The notes under the pieces were generated by a model, which was not told the DNA's origin, made no database searches, and saw nothing but the letters and a program-made list of their open reading frames with translations. From contig NC_087387.1 in the NCBI RefSeq assembly GCF_963675165.1, forward strand, positions 118,501-182,500: DNA of 64,000 nt. Reading direction: 5' to 3'. Source of the stretch: Halichondria panicea (taxonomy: Eukaryota > Porifera > Demospongiae > Suberitida > Halichondriidae). This document shows, in pieces, positions 21,398 through 33,318 of this stretch. The translations under genes and the position numbers were made by a program. The number at the start of each line of letters is the position of its first letter. Positions within the stretch are counted from its first letter, which is position 1.

Positions 21398-23702
21398 TCA
21401 CCTCCCAGGGCCGTACGGGTTCTTGTTGTCGGGGCCGATGCTACCAAGCGTGTGATTGACGACCCGATGATGAGCCTCGTCTGCTCGTATAGCCAGCAGT
21501 ACATCACGCATCATTGCACCCTCCTGCATAGGTAGGGAAGAGGGAGAGAATAATCACGTCTATTATGAGATAACAAGACTTGTTGCATTTTGAGTGGGCA
21601 GATCAAAGGAAACACTGTGCCAATATCTGCCATATGGCACAAGTCAAGCCTTGAACTGTGCCACTATCTAGATACTGGCATAGTATGGCTGAAGTTACCT
21701 AAAGCCAAGTCACTACTGAGCCAATATATCCCATGTGGCACTCCGTGCATGTGTCACAACTATAACATAATGCATGGCCTTGGGGCACTGGTAGAGTGGT
21801 GTTGTGGGTATTGGTAGTAGTAGTAAAATATTATATGGGTTCATCAACAACTTCATTTAGTTGATTATTCGGGCTGCTAACTCCGAGCCATTCATGCATG
21901 TACACTTGCTCTCACTTTGAGCTTCCAGTAGTTGACAGCTATGGAAGGGGCTGACATCTTGGACCACATGGGCAGACTGCCTTCATCCATACACTGCAGT
22001 GGTTAATTGGGTATAAGAGTGAACACATTGTCTACACAGGCACACCACAACAAAGCTTCTCTAGACTCTACCTAAAACAACTGAAGCAGTACATAGATCA
22101 GATACCAATCAGCTGACTTTACCTGGATACAATGAGTGTAAGTGATGACTGCTTCCTCCTCCAGATAGCCAACAAAGCGATGACAGAACCGAGGACTGAA
22201 GACGTAGGCCACTCCAAACATACTCACAAACACACCTGCACAAGTTGTGAAATGTTGGATGAACAACTACCATGAGGGTGGGAAGTATAGCACAAAATAT
22301 TAATAAGAGATCAAACCACGAAGCAATTCGTTCATCCAGCGCACACCATGATGCAGCTATATATCTAAGAGCTATATAGACCTTTACTGGACAATCACAA
22401 CTAGAGTTACGGGCAATCAAAACAGCTACGTAAGTTATTTCTATCCCTAATGAAATTAATCTGGCTGTAGTAATGGAGAGAGACTCACCTTGGCCGCCCA
22501 TAACCATTGCTCTGAATAATGGCCCGGGTCTCCGTAGCTCTAGGAATGTGAGGAGATGCATCCGTTCATTTTCTGCTTCTTCTAATAGCGTGTGGATCCA
22601 CCCATTATCCCGCTCCATGTAACGCAACGACTTCATGTGACGTATCATGGCCCCCATCATACCTACATGCACGAGTGGGGGAGGGGAGGACATGATTTAA
22701 TAAGCAGAGACTTTAATTAATTGCTGTATGGATTAAATTACAGTGTGGCATAGTCTCACCTGGGACCCCGGCAACAGTCTCTAAGAAGATTACCCGTGTG
22801 AGCCACTGCTTCTCATCCAGTGTATTCATCCATTTTCCCCAGCCATAACCAGAGAATAGGTCAAACCCAAGACGCAGCAGCTTCATACAGTAGAAGGCAG
22901 CCTGTGTATAGTGCAGTGTAATTACTTGTGTTGACTATGGCCCTCATAATGCATACTATTATATACCATTGGATTTTCCTTGTTAAAAAGCACTTCTATC
23001 TATAATTATGCTTTAGAACTGATAAGCTTCAACCAACAAAAGTTAGCCTTTTCCATGTAGACGTCCCTGGCATACTTGTAAACAACACTGACATCATTAT
23101 AAAGCATAAAAATGAAGCCATAATTGACCACACTTGACCACAGAACTTCCTGGGCCAAACTCAACACAAATAGACTGTAGGTGATATATATGCATGTAGG
23201 TAGGTATGAGGCAATAGTTACATGGTGACGGTGAACCCCCACCTTGTCAACCTTGCCTGTGGGGGGTTTGTGTGTTACCTCCACCCCGTCAACTTCGGCC
23301 GCATTCCATATCGGGTGAGGTAGCGAGTAAGATTCGCCACGGGGATCAACAGGGGAGTTCTCATCAGACGAAAGCTGGTCTGTGTGATTATGTCATTATA
23401 GGTACGTGTTTACATACGCCCCCTCACTTGATAGGGGGTGTTTAACTGCCGAGTTCTTAAAGTGTGATGCTCCCGGCTCGTCTGCAAGCACGGTCCAACT
23501 GACGCTCAGAGCTCGTACTGACTGTGGCTGCAACAGCACATCCAGACATTGACAATTGCAATGAGATGCATGATTGTGGATTATATCAGGACACACACAG
23601 CTGACAGTACACTTATTACACAGCAATTACCTGGTAACAGAGTGGCTTGATTAATAGGGTCCTCCTCGAGGCTCTGGCTGCTACTGCTATCACTGTATAC
23701 AT
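21398..23702 (-). CDS. AOX: Mitochondrial alternative oxidase
   Basis: AOX oxidises ubiquinol and reduces oxygen to water without proton pumping, in the inner mitochondrial membrane. Eight exons join in phase: 23702-23631, 23527-23414, 23374-23243, about 22900-22760, 22662-22493, 22232-22128, 21993-21916 and 21526-21398. Exon 1 encodes a transit-like start (MYTVIAVAARASRRTLLIK). The diiron ligands are all present: Glu in FLETVAGVPG, the EExxH-type motif in LLEEAENERMH, Glu in GYLEEEAV, and Glu and His in RADEAHH. Other family hallmarks are HMKSLRYMERDNGWI and YSLPHPIWNAAEVDGVEVTH. AOX is known in sponges and some other invertebrates. It ends shortly after the last motif, with NPYGPGR. No disabling change is seen. 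Confidence 0.92.
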
Positions 23703-23955
23703 CTTGTAGCTATTAATTTGTATAAAATAATTATATGGCTGGAATGAATGTTCTCACACAAGATCTCTTTTATATACTGATTGAATAGCTAGCTCACCAT
23801 GCAATAGTTAACTTCCTGTGAGGATGCAATAGTATATAGGTCAGAGATAATTAGATAATTAAAGACACCATGTAAACTGCAAATAAACAATAAACGACAA
23901 ATGTCCAACAGTTACAATCATGCACAACACCATGCACAGCATCTACTACGGCTAA

Positions 23956-26900
23956 TCATTGTTGTTGAGTAGAGTTTCCATTGTACGTTTGTTTTTTGTC
24001 TTCGTCGCTATCGTCATCATTTTGATAATCCTCTTGTCTGAAGCGTCTTAATCGAGGCCCCGCCTCCTGGCCACTCCCACTGCCATGCCCATCCAAGGCC
24101 GCCAGCCTGCAATGGAACAAAACATTTTATGTTAGGATGATTACGTATATGGATGTAATGTTTTAAATATTTATTTCTAGTGATAATAACATAACCATAG
24201 AGATGATTACCTTTCTCTCCTGACGTCTGGTAGCTGGCTGTCCTCGGAGGCCTCCTCTCGAGGTGCCACACCCCCTCTAAATAGCCCCGCAATAGCGTTT
24301 TTGATGAATGTGATGAACCAGAGGAGGAGTTGAAAGATGTAACTAATCACACCTCCCACACCACCGCCCACACCGCCCCCTCCCTCACTCTTGAGCGAGG
24401 ACACAAAACCCTGAGCAATGAAAGAGGGACGTTATACTGACAATCAATCATTAAACAGTAGTTGCTTAGAAGATGCAGCAGTAGAATACACAGACACACA
24501 CATCGACCTCCTCTCACCTTACTGACCCTGACTAGCACTACGGCTGAGGGCACTAAGTGGAGCTGACTCAGCGTTTGATCGTCCAGCTCTCCCCTCAGCT
24601 CCTGACGAGGGTACATGCTCGTCATAGTGATACTCTCAACAGCCACACCCACTTCCTGTAGGGGGGGGGGGCGTACAGCAGGAATTTGTCAATTAAAAAA
24701 TTGCACTGATATCACATTCTTAAAGCATCAATACTGTGTTAATATTATTGTCTACAACAAATAATTTTGCTGGCACATGATTTCTACACACACTGTCCCC
24801 CCCTTCTCGTTACCTTAGCAACCCTCTGTCGTAGTTCGGCCAGCCGTGCAGACCTCTCTAACTCGACAACAGTACTACCACCACCAGGCAACTTGAGCTG
24901 GATACGACACGTCCCAGAGGAGGCACTAATAGACGACATGACGGTGGGTACAATGGAGGGGACACTGCGTTCTCGTTGGGAAGCTATGGAAATAGGCAGA
25001 GTGGATTAGTTAATTACCGTATAGCGTAAAATTTTTGAGGGGTTTAATTTTCGCGAATTTCGTGGGTTAGAATTCTACACGAAAATTAAGTCCACGAAAA
25101 TTGTTGATTATCACGCAAATATTTAAAGGCGTGGCTCCGGTAAGCAGTCATTCCGCGAACATTGTGCAACGAAATGGCTTTTAGAGGCCAATCCACGAAA
25201 TATAAGTGCCTCGAAAATTTTGGGCTATACAGTAATTAAAAGAATTTTACCAGCACGAGATTCCCTCTCTCTCCTGTCCTGATCCAGCTTTGCCTTCACT
25301 TCTTCTCTTGCTTTCTTTGTCTCCTCCTTCTGACGACGCCGTTCCTGGATCCACTCCTGTGTCGCTCGCTCCTCCTGTGAGGGGTGTGGTTAGTGGGTGC
25401 GGTCAGAGTGTGTACAGTACATACATGTTTCTCCTTGACTTTGGTCATTTCTCTCCCAGCCTCTCTTCTCTGAATCTCCTCACTCTTTCCTTTCTGCAAT
25501 AAATAAACTATACGATTAAAAGCCACACCCACTACACCACCCTCAGAGCCACACCCACCTCCGACTGTTTCTCTTCTTTCTCAGCTCTCCTTTGTTTAAC
25601 GAGTTCCTTTGCCCTTTGAACCTTCTCGTCCAGGCTTGGTTGCTGTCTGCTATCAGGTTCATCAGCCGCGGCAGTGGGTGTGGTCACAGTGAGGGGTGGG
25701 GGGCCCCCTTGCTGAGGTAGCGCCGCAGAGAGACCATCCTCCAATTTCTGAGGGGGTGAAATAGACTATCACATTCTTACAGATGGAATAACTTATCCAA
25801 TTTCAACGAGTTTATGATTTTCTGAAAGCTTAGAAAAAAACATTTCAAATGGTGTCATCAGAGTTTATATTCGAGAGATAAAAATATTTGCCAATTTGGC
25901 GCTACCATGTCCATGGTACCCCCACCCCAAATTAATCAATGGATAGTCAGCTGCCGTAACTTAAATTCATGGATCCAATGTTAAAAATGTTCTGATTTTT
26001 TTGAATATAATTATAGCCCATGGTCCAAGGCCGAAAAAAGGCAAAACATGGCTCGATTTGGATCCTCTTCAGATGCCATAACTTGAATTCTGTGGATTCA
26101 ATGTCAAAAACTTTTTGATTTTCTGAAAGCTCAGAAAAATACCTTTCAAATGGTGTCAATCAAACTTCGTATTTGAGAGATAAAAGTATTTGCCAATTTG
26201 GCGATACCATGGATTATATATAGCCCATGGTCCGAGGCCGAAAAATGTCAAATTTAGGCTCTGAAGAAGTTTTGGATTGAAACACATCATTTGAAAGGTC
26301 TCTTTCTAAGTTTTCAGAAAATTAGAATATTTTTGACATTGGATGAACGGTACTCAAGTTAATGGCTGTTGAAAGATGTTCCCCCTCCACAATTTAATCA
26401 ATGGTTCGAGGACTCTTACAGCTGCTATAACTTGAATTCTGTGGATCCAATGTCAAAAATTTTCTGATTTTCTGAAAGCTCAGAAAAAGACCTTTCAAAT
26501 GGTTTCATCAAACTTCGTATTTGATAGATAAAAGTATTTGCCAATTTGGCGATACCATGGATTATATAGCCCATGGTCCGAGGCCGAAAAATGTCAAATT
26601 TAGGCTCCGAAGAAGTTTTGGATTGAAACACATCATTTGAAAGGTCTCTTTCTAAGCTCAATATTTTTGACATTGGATGAACGGTACTCAAGTTAATGGC
26701 TGTTGAAAGATGTTCCCCCTCCACAATTTAATCAATGGTTCGAGGACTCTTTCAGCTGCTATAACTTGAATTCTGTGGATCCAATGTCAAAAATTTTCTG
26801 ATTTTCTGAAAGCTCAGAAAAAGACCTTTCAAATGATTTCATCAAACTTCGTATTTGATAGATAAAAGTATTTGCCAATTTGGCGATACCATGGATTATA

Positions 26901-28690
26901 GCCCATGGTCCGAGGCCGAAAAATGTCAAATTTAGGCTCCGAAGAAGTTTTGGATTGAAACACATCATTTGAAAGGCCTCTTTCTAAGCTTTCAGAAAAT
27001 CATAAAAATGTTGACATTGGATCAACGATACTAAAGTTATGGCTTTGAAAGATTATTATAATTATGGACTGAGCTCTTACCGAGAAACCTTCTGTTAGTT
27101 TATTGACCAACTGTTGTGCAGACTGCCCTCCACTCATGGTGACCAGCACTTCCCCTGTAGCCCCAATACAGAACACACTCGGATACACAAACACTGGGAC
27201 TGAGGTGTGTACGTCAAGGTGTGTTCACTAGTTTGATGACCTTTACCAAATACAAAATGATTATTGTTTACATAACAGCACATTTGTTTGTAGTGTGTCA
27301 TGCGCTGTCAGACATTGCAAGTACACAAAAACAACCGTTTTGAAACTATAAAAAGGTTTTTGTAATGTATATATAGCACCCGTACAAGTACATGTATGGT
27401 CATAATACACAACACACAGCTTTTGTAGATGACGTTAGCAAACCCACCACCCGTACTTTGCTATGACAACGTCGGGTTGCTAGGATACAGAGTTGAGAGA
27501 ATTGACGACACTCGAGAGATTCCTTGAGAAGTTTGAGGGCGACACATTTCCGAGCAGACAACAGATCAGTTACCTAGCAACACAAGAATACAGTTTTAGC
27601 TTATACGATTATTATAGCAGGACACTGACTCTGTTGTCCGAAATCAATAGCTAAAAGAAACCACTAATAATTAAAATAACTTCATTCTCATGTAATACTA
27701 GCTCCAAGTGATAGTTCCGCAAGTCTTGAGGCAACCATTCAAAGCTAATCTCCAAGAATGAATGAAAGCCTATAACGCATGTACACATTATTCCCAACGC
27801 TTGCAGCAGATAATTACACAATAATAATATAGTCACCTGACTGCTCTCCCACTCCTGATTGGTCGCTGCACTGGCAGGAGTATCATCTGCAGGAGGGAGG
27901 GAAATACATTCCACTTATCATGAAAGTTATTATATATAGTGTATCATGCATACACCAACATCCCCATCCTTTGTGTTGTGAGATCAAAGGTTGTGGTTGT
28001 GGTTACATAGCCTCAGGCCTCAGGCTAGTGGCCCTAAGCACACACATCAGAGCAAGGCCTGAACACACATCAGAGCAAGGCCTGAACACACATTGCATGT
28101 ACATCAGAGCAAGGTGTGGGCCTAAAGCACACACATTAGGCTGTGTGGTTAAAGCTATAAATACAGTCAGGGCTACATTTAGATTTAATACTGTGGTTTA
28201 CACAGCTAGTGCATAATATGCAGCCAGTATACCTAATGACATCACCCCACTGCATAGCAAGAGAGTGCATCAACACACACTCCCACTAGTGTGAACGGGG
28301 TCAGGCAGTGACACTGATACAGGCAGTGACACGGATACAGGCAACAGGTTAACCTATGTTACATTAGACCCAACACCTCAATTAGGAGATCAAAGAGCTG
28401 CAAACAGTACACTGTCTAAAATTCTATTCTTTGCAAAAGGAAATGGCATACAGGAGGAAATGCTTTGAACCTCTGGAGCTAAAGAGATATATTTCTCATG
28501 GGGGGATTCATTCTAGGAAAGCCAGCAAACACAGCTGTAGTGTGTGTGTAGACATAGCCTAGAGGGGAGTACCTACAGTCCTACACAGAGAGAGGGAGTG
28601 GCACTTACCATACACGTAGACCACAAATAAGGACTGGTTCTGACGACATAGTCCAATGGCCTTGACCACACCTCCGTTGTACCACTCCAT
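23956..28690 (-). CDS. UBXN4: UBX domain-containing protein 4 (erasin-like)
   Basis: UBXN4 is an ER-membrane hairpin protein that recruits p97/VCP to promote ER-associated degradation. Exon 1 (28690-28611) gives MEWYNGGVVKAIGLCRQNQS then LFVVYVYG. Exons 27892-27840, 27590-27489 and about 27226-27083 complete an N-terminal thioredoxin-like domain (FSQLFPVFVYPSVFCIG). Coiled-coil exons (25753-25558, 25494-25432, 25377-25250) are rich in Glu, Lys and Arg. A UBX domain spans 24983-24815 and 24657-24522 (SGTCRIQLKLPGGGSTVVEL). Then comes a Gly-rich segment and a long hydrophobic hairpin (YIFQLLLWFITFIKNAIAGL) and a polar tail ending in GNSTQQQ. Order and spacing match animal UBXN4. Large introns carry a palindromic repeat array and a MITE. 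Confidence 0.88.
25017..25232. mobile_element. 216-bp MITE in a UBXN4 intron
   Basis: This copy is the same family as 20741-20973: it starts CCGTATAGCGTAAAATTTTT, shares the interior run ACACGAAAATTAAGTCCACG, and is flanked by TA. Its inverted termini have several mismatches, so it is older or more decayed than the copy at 20741. Confidence 0.85.
25795..27060 (-). repeat. Palindromic repeat array in UBXN4 intron
   Basis: Four to five units of the near-palindromic family read on the minus strand, the sense strand of UBXN4. Two adjacent units (about 26419 and 26753) are spaced 334 bp. Each retains a short open frame beginning MMCFNPK, but the left units are truncated. Confidence 0.88.
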
Positions 28691-28699
28691 ATATCCCTA

Positions 28700-28747
<48 letters not shown>

Positions 28748-31077
28748 GGGGGGGCAATACTGTGTCACAGACATAACATGAGGTTTGCAATCCTTATTAA
28801 TATGCAATGTCCACCAATTACTCCACTCCACAATAGATGCCCTAGTCTAGGAAGAGAAGTTTCAATGAGGCCATATAAGAGGCACTCTCAAACAATGGGT
28901 AACAACACTAGCAGGATCACATGACACTAGCCATCGTATCACATGACCTATGTACACACTACAGGCAATGCTAATGCTACCCTCCCTTCATTTTTGCTAT
29001 GGGTGTTATTTATTATGAGTTTGACCAAGAAATACAATAATAATTATTAGTTCAAGTGTTTCACGAACGTACACTCAAAGGTTATCTAGAGGTCAAAGAT
29101 TATGCAGTTGTTAGCGAACACGGAAATACATAATCTACTTATAAACACACAGTAGTAAAAACAAACGAAAATGAAAGTGTCACAGGCTGTCATAATACAA
29201 GTTATTATAGCAACGACGAAAACGTTAAAGTACAATTAAATGTAAACAATGCGACCAATGGAAACAGGGCATGAATATACACACAAGATGATAGGATAAC
29301 GGAAATGAAGTCTCTTTATCCTGTCATGAATAGCATTAACTGATGATCAATAGTTACAGACGTCATTCCTCGTGGTTATTATCCAAATACCCTGGGAACC
29401 ATCCGTGAAAAATAACAGTGGGACAAGGCTATTGAGCGGACGTACACGTCCTGTGTAGATTCTGATTGATCCACACCCCCCGGGCCGTCAATATGACCTC
29501 AGGGCTCAGTCAATGGACAAGCAATATCTCAAATTATCAGTTTTGGGCTAACAGTTTTTGGTTCAGATGGCATGTACACACATACCTTAATTATGATATT
29601 AATAATGATTACACGTTCAAAGTTCGAGGTCAAGCTTCACTGATTTCCATTTAAATGCTTTCCCAGTATATGCCTTCAGAGGTAGTGTACAGTGTACCAC
29701 TTATAGTGACGATAGAGGAAATGGTGTTGTCAAATTACAGAAATGAATAGGCAATGAATGACCTCGAAACATCAACTTACATATTGAATACAAGCATGCT
29801 ATACACACTATGAGGTGACTTTGTCTCTTATACAGGAAAGCTACAACCTGAGAGCAGTTTCATTGCTGAACTTGCAGCCACATGACGTGCAGATTGAACC
29901 TTCAGGCATTATTAGATATCAATATACATTAGGGAACAGGAACAAACACATAATGAAAACAGGCTAGAATAACACATTTAGTTTCGTCATTAGAGACAGA
30001 GTGACTTGACCATGGAGGTACTACTAGCCTGAGGGTGAGTATGCAGTATCCATTGTACCCTCCTGAAGGTACTACTAGCCAGAGGGGTGAGTATAAATCA
30101 TCCATTGTACCCTCCTGATGTGTGCTGCCTTGTGGATCTACCAACAATAGACACATGCAATGCAGTCTAACACCTCATTCACAAAACACCATCCTGACCT
30201 GCTATTAAAACAGGTGGTCTACACAGAGCAACACTGGCACTAGGTAGTATATATAGAGTCAGACAACAAACATTGCTACCATAGAAACACTCATGCAATG
30301 AGCACATGTGGAAATAGTTGGGACACATGTTATAGTTGCATCGTAGACAGGATGACTACTATACACACAGGTGACACAGTTACCTAGGGGGAGGGTTGTG
30401 TAAGAGGTGCTGACACAGTTACTAGGGGGAGGTTGTGTAAGAGGGGATGTTAATACTACAATGATATCGGCTATGTCTATAAATAGTATAATCATAGAGG
30501 CCCACCCCCCCTTAAAGTTTTGATGAGGTCAGACATGAACATGAACATGAACATGAACGGCAATCCGATGGTTACACTACGTTACAACAATACGTTAGAA
30601 TTACCAGGACAGGAGGCAAATAAATATTGGGTGGAACTATACGATATATTCATGGGCACATGTCCACCAGGCACACCTCCACCAGGCACACCTCCACCAG
30701 GCACACCTCCACCTGGCACACGTACCTCCACCAGGCACACCTCCACCTGGCACACCATTGCCTGGACCCATACACTCACTCACCAACCACACTCAAGCAA
30801 GGCAGAGGATGAGAGACACTGTACTGACCACTACTGCAGTAAGGGGAGGGGAGGACTGTAGTAGTCCACCAGCGAGAATGAGAGAAGAGCTTCTGCCCAG
30901 CATACACTGCTGACAATGCACAGAGAAGTGTCCACCAGCCCCGCCCACTTCTAGCCATTGGAATGTGTATATAAACTCCTCGTGGGCAGGTGCAGACTTG
31001 AAACATAACAAGCATTGTAAGAAAGTATTAGTGTTACTGCCATAGCTAGCTACCTACCTATAATAATTATTGACAAT
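28691..31077. other. Gene-free divergent region between UBXN4 and chimaerin
   Basis: No coding exon is supported in this 2.4 kb. It holds a (GT)n tract (28702-28744), small direct repeats (30001-30120, two copies of a unit with ggtactactagcc) and a 15-bp tandem repeat at 30660-30760 (accaggcacacctcc). TATATAAA at 30968-30975, 103 bp before the chimaerin start, is a plausible TATA box. Confidence 0.55.
30968..30975 (+). promoter_or_regulatory. TATA box of the chimaerin gene
   Basis: TATATAAA about 100 bp upstream of ATG 31078, directly before a region without open-frame features that fits a 5' UTR. Confidence 0.5.
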
Positions 31078-33273
31078 ATGCCTGGACAACCCAGCCCCAC
31101 CAGCTCTACCTCTAGTGGCCTGGACGAGATGCGCTCCAACAGCAGCAGTGGTGTGGACAGCCTCGGAGGAGAGTCTTGTGATGACCTGGACACCATGCAG
31201 ATACCTGATGCAGTGGTGGCAGTCTCGCCATCCAAACAGAGCCAACGCAGCAAAGTGCAGGAGAGTACAGATGGACCCACTGAAGTAGAGAATGGTGAGG
31301 GGTCACATATTAAATATGCAAGTGGCGGGTGGACTATTAAAGCTGATCAATTGTCTACCAAAGAATTATAGTTATAATAATTATAATAGATGCAGTAGCT
31401 GCGTGCGTGCATGTACTTGGATGATTTTGTATAGTGGGTTAGTATGTTATTGGTTGATATTGGATTGATGTGTGCCTGCATGGATCTCTCCATATGGTGC
31501 AGGTGTCTGTTGGCAAACAGTCTTAATAACGTGACAACACTGCCATTGAGTTAGTCTCCTTATAGCTTGTGTAAGAGCGTGTACAAACTACATTGTGTCT
31601 ACACTGTGTGGGTATACAGCAATTCAAGGAACCGTGGGGATTATAGTGTTCAGTTATGATAAGTTAAAATACTTATCATAGTTTGCTCTAAGAGCAAGCA
31701 ACTAGTGATTTTAGCAAGCCAGTGATTCTTGCTGCTTTTGTGTCTTTCCCTCAGCTGAGGTTGAGGTATAACCCCACTAGCCCACATGAGGGATATTGGG
31801 ACAATGGAGTCTCTTTAGTTTAGTAATTGCTTTGAACTCTATACAACATTGCATGCCCAGGGAAGTGTTGTGTGGTGTGGTTAGGATGTCCTGTGCACTG
31901 GCCATTAGGATATTTATTATTGCTTTACTAACCTGTTAATATGGAATAAGCTAACTGTTAGGTTGGTTCAATTAGGATATGACCTGCTAATATAGAGTAG
32001 CTAGCTTGGTGTTAAGTGGTGTGCAGGATGCATGTGCCGTGGTCATGAGATTGCCCTCCCTGCCTTGCAATGTCTGCTGTCTTTGTTTACTTTCACTAGC
32101 TGCAAATGTTGTGCTTCACTTTCTTCATTGCCACCCAGTGTATTGGCAGTGATCCTATATTAGGCCTTGACTAGGTGGTCTTACTGATGAGCTATGTCCT
32201 GTGCCCATTGCTACCTGTCACTGATATGTTGTGACATTAGCAGTAACTGCAGTAGCTTGGATCCATTACTCACACCCTCTAGCTAGCTCTGTGTAGTTTG
32301 TTATCAGTGTATCTTGTTATCAATGCAGTTCATGCTTCAGTGAATTTTGAGCTTATCTAATCTCAAATCCTAGTAATTATAGTGAGTACAATTAATGTAC
32401 CTTCAATTTGAATGCTCTTTATCGCTTGAAGTTTCATGTATTTTGAGGAGAGTGTGAGCTGTGGATATATGGGCAGTTGGGGATGTGTGGGTGTGTGGGT
32501 GATGTTAACGAGGTGTTAACGTGCCTTGTCTACAGTTGTTGTGGGGTGGGAGGCACAAGATCTGAATGCAGTCACAGCCTCAACAAGAGGTGTGCTGTAA
32601 CAGAGTGTCACGTCCCTGTCTGGCTAGGCTCAGACCTACATTGTAATGGCCTAGAGCTCTGGTTACTGACAGTTACCTATATGCAGGGGAGATATTGCAG
32701 CCTGCTTGTGTGTGTGTGTGTGTGTCTGGGTGTGTTGGGGGCTCAGGTTACAGTGCCAAGTGCTTGTAAGATATCTGTTTGTTCTGCAGCATTAGTCGGA
32801 CATGACCTAACTACTAAATATCACGTATGTAATTTAGATCCATCTTTTACAATGTCAGATTTCTGCCAATATATTTCCGTCTCTAAGAGCCTCAGCCAAT
32901 GGTGTGGGTGTATGGTTAGAGTGCACGTACTCAATGCCCTGAGGCACTACTGAAGCTGTCCAAGTGCCATTGCTATGCCTCAGCTGAAAACATCACTTTG
33001 TGGTTTAATTCTTTGTTTTGAGATTGGCATCCTTGTGCACCGGACATTTCATTAGCTAGTGTGATTCCCCTCCATCCTGCTCAGAGGAGTGGATACTTGC
33101 TCAAATTAGGAGTGTGAGTACTCATGCAGGGCTAGTGGCAAAGTCGTGACCTAGCTGTGTTAGCTGTCTGTCTGTCTGGCAAGTGATGCTTGTTGACTGT
33201 GAGAGGACAATGGATTTGTTGGCCCTCACTAGCCAATGTCCGCCTGATTAAGCTAACTAGATATACTCCCACA

Positions 33274-33318
<45 letters not shown>

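Noticed and set aside
30520-30861. Frame with Pro-Gly-Thr repeats
   Set aside because: Translation of a 15-bp tandem repeat, no signal or exon context.
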